Below, piece after piece: positions 9,200 to 14,303 of a stretch of DNA of 14,303 nt. The DNA comes from Physocladia obscura (Eukaryota > Chytridiomycota > Chytridiomycetes > Chytridiales > Chytriomycetaceae). The stretch's first letter is position 1, and each line of letters begins with the position of its first letter. The stretch is taken from NCBI GenBank assembly GCA_027596945.1, contig JADGJH010000803.1, forward strand, positions 1-14,303. The letters are read 5' to 3'. Below the pieces are notes generated by a model. It ran no database searches and had not been told where the DNA came from. It saw nothing but the letters and a program-made list of their open reading frames with translations. The position numbers were made by a program, and so were the translations under genes.

Positions 9200-11939
9200 A
9201 TGAAGTCACGTTTACCAATACCAACTGGCAGGATTAAAAACTGCAATGCAGATATTGACCGTAGAAATCAACACGGAGTTGGCTATTCTGCTCCTCACAT
9301 TATACTACAGAAAACTGCTGAATATGACATCATGATTAGTTACTGGTATGTTTTTTTTTTGGTTTTTTTCTTTTTTAATCTGGCTCCGACTTGAAGAATC
9401 CGCATTGATTCCTCATGTCAATTAGCTGGGCACAAAAAGATCGCGTTGAGAGACTCGCGACATTTTTGCGCCAGTATTTCACTGTTTGGATCGATAACGA
9501 ACGAATGATTGGTGACATCAACGAGTCCATGGCAAGTGCAATTCGCAGCAGTAAAGTCATTATTGCATGTTTATCTCGCGAATACTATGTATGCATTTTT
9601 TTGCTCTCCCCAAAACTTTACCGTTCGCTTTCCTTTAGCATTCGCTTTAACATCGACATTTTTAGGGTTCGCGAAACTGCAAACATGAGATCATGTTCGC
9701 CGATAAACAAGCAAAAGCTATAGTATGGCTTCACTTTGACAACGCAAAGTGCCCCGATTGGTGCGAAATAATCGCAAACAAAGACCTCTACTACACAGTC
9801 ACCTCGTTGGCTGATCTGCAAAGCAAGTTGCCGAAAATTCAAGAAGCCATCGAAAATTTGATTGGTCATTCTTCTGCTGCGAAAACTCCGACTGTAGTGG
9901 GTATTAAGCGAGCAGATCCGCCACGTATTCGATCCAGGCTACCAGAACTTGAAAAACTTGGTCTACGTCCAGTTCGGGTCGACGAAATTATTGAAGAAAA
10001 ACGAGTGGCACTGTTGAAGGGAACGCGAAAGCAATTGCTTGATGAAATTACTGTATGGTGTGCGAATACAAATTCTAAATGCATTTTTTGGTTGAAGGGC
10101 GTTGCTGGATCGGGAAAGTCGGTCATTGCAGCAAATGTTATGGAGATGCTTCGCGTTTCCAACAAGAAGGCATGCGCATTTTTTTGTAAACACAGCGTTC
10201 AAGATCAAAGCGATCCGCGCAAGCTTATTCAAACAATTGCGTATCAGTTGGCACAGCTCATTCCTTCAGCGCAGCAAATGATTCAAGAGGAAATTGAGGA
10301 GAATGAGCACCTTCTTGGTTCAAGCCTGTTGCTTTTGGCAACAAAACTAATTATTCAGCCCCTTCAACAATATCATGACTCTCAGATTTTTATTGTAGTC
10401 GATGCTTTGGATGAATGCAGAAATCGAGCTGAAGTTGCGAAGATTTTTAATCTTATTGTAGATTCGTTCGTGTCAACCAAAATCAAACTGTTTTTCACCA
10501 GCCGTCCAGAGCAAGATATTAGCAGAGAAATACCCGCAGAAGGACGGGAAATTATTCTTTCCGAAAATTACAATCTCGAAGACGTACTTTTATACTCTCA
10601 TAACCGCATGGCAAAACTTGTCAAATCTCTTTCGACTCTTTCCGAATTTCCGACACACAAAAATCTTGCCCTGCGTATGGCCGAAAACGCGGCAGGTTTA
10701 TTTATTTGGATCAAACTTGCGTACGACGAACTTGAAGACGTCGATGACGTTGAAGAAGCAATTTTAAATCTCCTCAAAGTGAAAGGAATCAATGAACTGT
10801 ACACGCAAATTTTTAAAAGCGCATGCGACGGACTGGACAATGTGCGGCTAGCTACAGCGAGTAAAGTTATCGGGTTTATTGCTGCAGTAAAATATCCTCT
10901 GTCGTCAAATACGCTCGCTGCCTTGCTCGGAATGAAGCCGGCAAGTGTTCAGTTTTATGTGGCGCGATTCAGATCAATCTTTGTGACGAACCCAAACGGA
11001 ACGATAAAATTTATGCACAAGAGCGTAGAAGACTATATTGCCGATCCATCGCAAAACACTGTTCTTTCCATCAGTTTGACAGAAATTGAGAATGAAATAA
11101 CTCGTCTATGCTTTACTATCAGATCAAATATCAACTGGAAACCTCTGAATACTGGGAAAAAAATATTTTTAAGCGAATTAGAGGTATACGCATTCATGCA
11201 CATTTCGTCGAGTTCTCAAGCAAACACAAAGTTGAGTGAAGACGTTGAAGAAAATGGCTATATCCCTGCTTTTTACAATCCTGAAATCGCACAATCCATT
11301 GTTTATAATCCCGAGAATGAAATCGAAACTTCTTTGACTGTGAGGACAAAAGGTACATCATCGCAGACCATTACAAGCGACTACACTGAATTTTTTCCAA
11401 GATTTGGCACAAAATTCCAACCAACAAACTCAACACTATTTCTACAGCATGGACTTGAAAATAATATACCCCGAGTGTTGACTGGAGTTCAAGACAACTG
11501 GATTTCGTCGCTCAAATCGCTCAGATACGCCTCAGATAATATTTGCTCGGTCGCAGTTTCGCGGAATAGTAATTATACCATACCTGGTGGCGGTGTTGTT
11601 GTTGAATCAACCAATTTGCTGTCAAATTTTACAACAAACGACGATGCTCGCGCGTCTTGGATAGTGGGTGGCAATTCAATTGCCAACTTTCAGGAGAATG
11701 GCGTTTTGTCTGTCGCGTCGTCGACTGACGGATTGCATCTGGTGTCTGCTAATCCGTTTGGCGCTGTTAAGCTGTGGGAAATATTCAGAGAAACTTTGAT
11801 GGCTATGCTGAACGATCATACTGGAAAAGCACTTTCTGTCACTTTTTCAACTGACGCAAATTTCATCACTGTTAAATTATGGAACGCGTCAAATCATGAA
11901 TTAGTTGCGAAATTTACTATTGAATTTAATCAAACGTAG
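9200..11939 (+). CDS. NLR-like protein: TIR - NACHT - winged helix - degenerate WD40
   Basis: Three exons: 9200-9345, 9426-9588, 9666-11939 (introns of 80 and 77 bases), giving 860 residues. TIR domain, about 42-165: YDIMISYCWAQKD (Cys49 is split by intron 1), FTVWIDNERMIGDI, SKVIIACLSREYY, then SRNCKHEIMFADK after intron 2; Glu111 sits where NAD-cleaving TIR domains have their catalytic Glu. NACHT ATPase: Walker A GVAGSGKS at 248-255, Walker B IVVDALDEC with Asp349, then FFTSRPEQDI. A winged-helix-like region ends with KFMHKSVEDYIAD near 552. After a long divergent stretch, the tail has two WD40-like signatures, VKLWE (Trp807) and TVKLWN (Trp842). These are 35 residues apart instead of about 42, because the usual ASGSxDx strand is missing. 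Fungal NACHT proteins normally end in many repeats, so the sensor looks truncated. By family the role is immune or heterokaryon-type recognition leading to NAD depletion or cell death; this is inferred. Confidence 0.9.
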
Positions 11940-12064
11940 GAGAAATAAAAAATAAAAATTTTTAAAAAAAAATTAACTAGTTTTTATATAAAACTCTCCT
12001 GAGTAAAATTTAATGAAAAAAAAAAAAAAAAAAATCTCGATTTATTATTATGGCGTGGTGTGTC
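11940..12064. terminator. Shared 3' region between convergent genes
   Basis: The 125 bases between the TIR-NACHT stop and the stop of the oppositely oriented methyltransferase gene. Tandem aataaa-like words lie near 11943-11956, and a run of 19 A sits at 12016-12034. Both transcripts probably end here. Confidence 0.5.
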
Positions 12065-14095
<2,031 letters not shown>

Positions 14096-14303
14096 TCAGT
14101 ATTTGAACTCGGTCTGGGCGTTTGATTCGACGATTTCGAGATAGAGGGACGAGTCTGCGCGCCTGCCTGATTCGTCGAAATGGGCAAAGGAGGAGCCGGT
14201 AGCGCTGCGCTCGTAGTAGGAGGAGGGCTGCGGCGGGTCGTCGGGGTCTGACTTGTTTGAGTTTGACGAGTGTTCTGTGGGCGGGGTAAGCACGCCGAGG
14301 GTC
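14096..14303 (-). CDS. C-terminal end of an unidentified protein (runs off the window)
   Basis: The frame is open from the right edge to a TAA at 14098-14096, giving the last 68 or so residues. They are hydrophilic, rich in Ser, Asp, Glu and Pro (for example SDPDDPPQPSSYYERSATGS), without a recognisable domain; this looks like a disordered tail. Base composition is clearly GC-richer than the neighbouring intergenic DNA, which supports coding. The terminal LEIVESNAQTEFKY is not known to me. The function cannot be called from this piece. Confidence 0.6.
   Translation of the reverse strand, partial: TLGVLTPPTEHSSNSNKSDPDDPPQPSSYYERSATGSSFAHFDESGRRADSSLYLEIVESNAQTEFKY

Noticed and set aside
9415..9723. 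Forward open frame beginning at the ATG near 9415 as the TIR-gene start
   Set aside because: It starts inside intron 1 and would lose the first TIR strand (YDIMISY); the upstream exon 9200-9345 restores it with a GTATGT donor and matching phase.

Overview
The window is eukaryotic nuclear DNA. Genes carry short GT-AG introns (about 50-115 bases), intergenic DNA is very AT-rich with long A/T tracts, and no bacterial-style operons are seen. Gene content (mitochondrial biotin carboxylase, Trm8-type tRNA methyltransferase, Aro8/AADAT-like aminotransferase remnant, NACHT protein with winged-helix and WD40-like tail) fits a fungus. Intron style, AT richness and a TIR domain on a NACHT protein lean towards an early-diverging, chytrid-like lineage. 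That placement is inference, because no rRNA or barcode is present.

Layout. Positions 1-2426 are AT-rich and mostly non-coding, with a decayed Tc1/mariner (IS630-like) transposase fragment on the minus strand (684-1022). At 2427-3587 (+) lies an intronless gene for a secreted, Ser/Thr-rich protein built from two diverged copies of a domain I do not recognise. At 3694-5008 sits a 1.3-kb unit bounded by near-identical inverted repeats of about 100 bp, holding one unrecognised coiled-coil ORF; it looks like an unclassified DNA transposon or a MITE with cargo. Directly beyond it, 5120-6291 (-) is a 5'-truncated aminotransferase pseudogene with stops, frameshifts and loss of the PLP lysine.

Positions 6409-9162 (+) hold a complete nine-exon gene for the alpha (biotin-carrying) subunit of methylcrotonyl-CoA carboxylase (leucine breakdown). 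Only 37 bases later, 9200-11939 (+) is a three-exon gene for an NLR-like protein: N-terminal TIR, central NACHT ATPase, winged helix and a short degenerate WD40-like tail. Converging on it is a four-exon gene for tRNA (guanine-N7)-methyltransferase (12065-13168, -). After about 0.9 kb of AT-rich DNA, the C-terminus of an unidentified, GC-richer gene (14096-14303, -) runs off the right edge.

The housekeeping genes look intact: the summed exon lengths give open frames of 732 and 290 codons. The accessory pieces (transposase remnant, inverted-repeat element, pseudogene, repeat-domain secreted protein, TIR-NACHT gene) suggest a region under turnover. The genes do not form an obvious pathway. The most interesting locus is the TIR-NACHT gene, which has the architecture of an innate-immunity or programmed-cell-death receptor.
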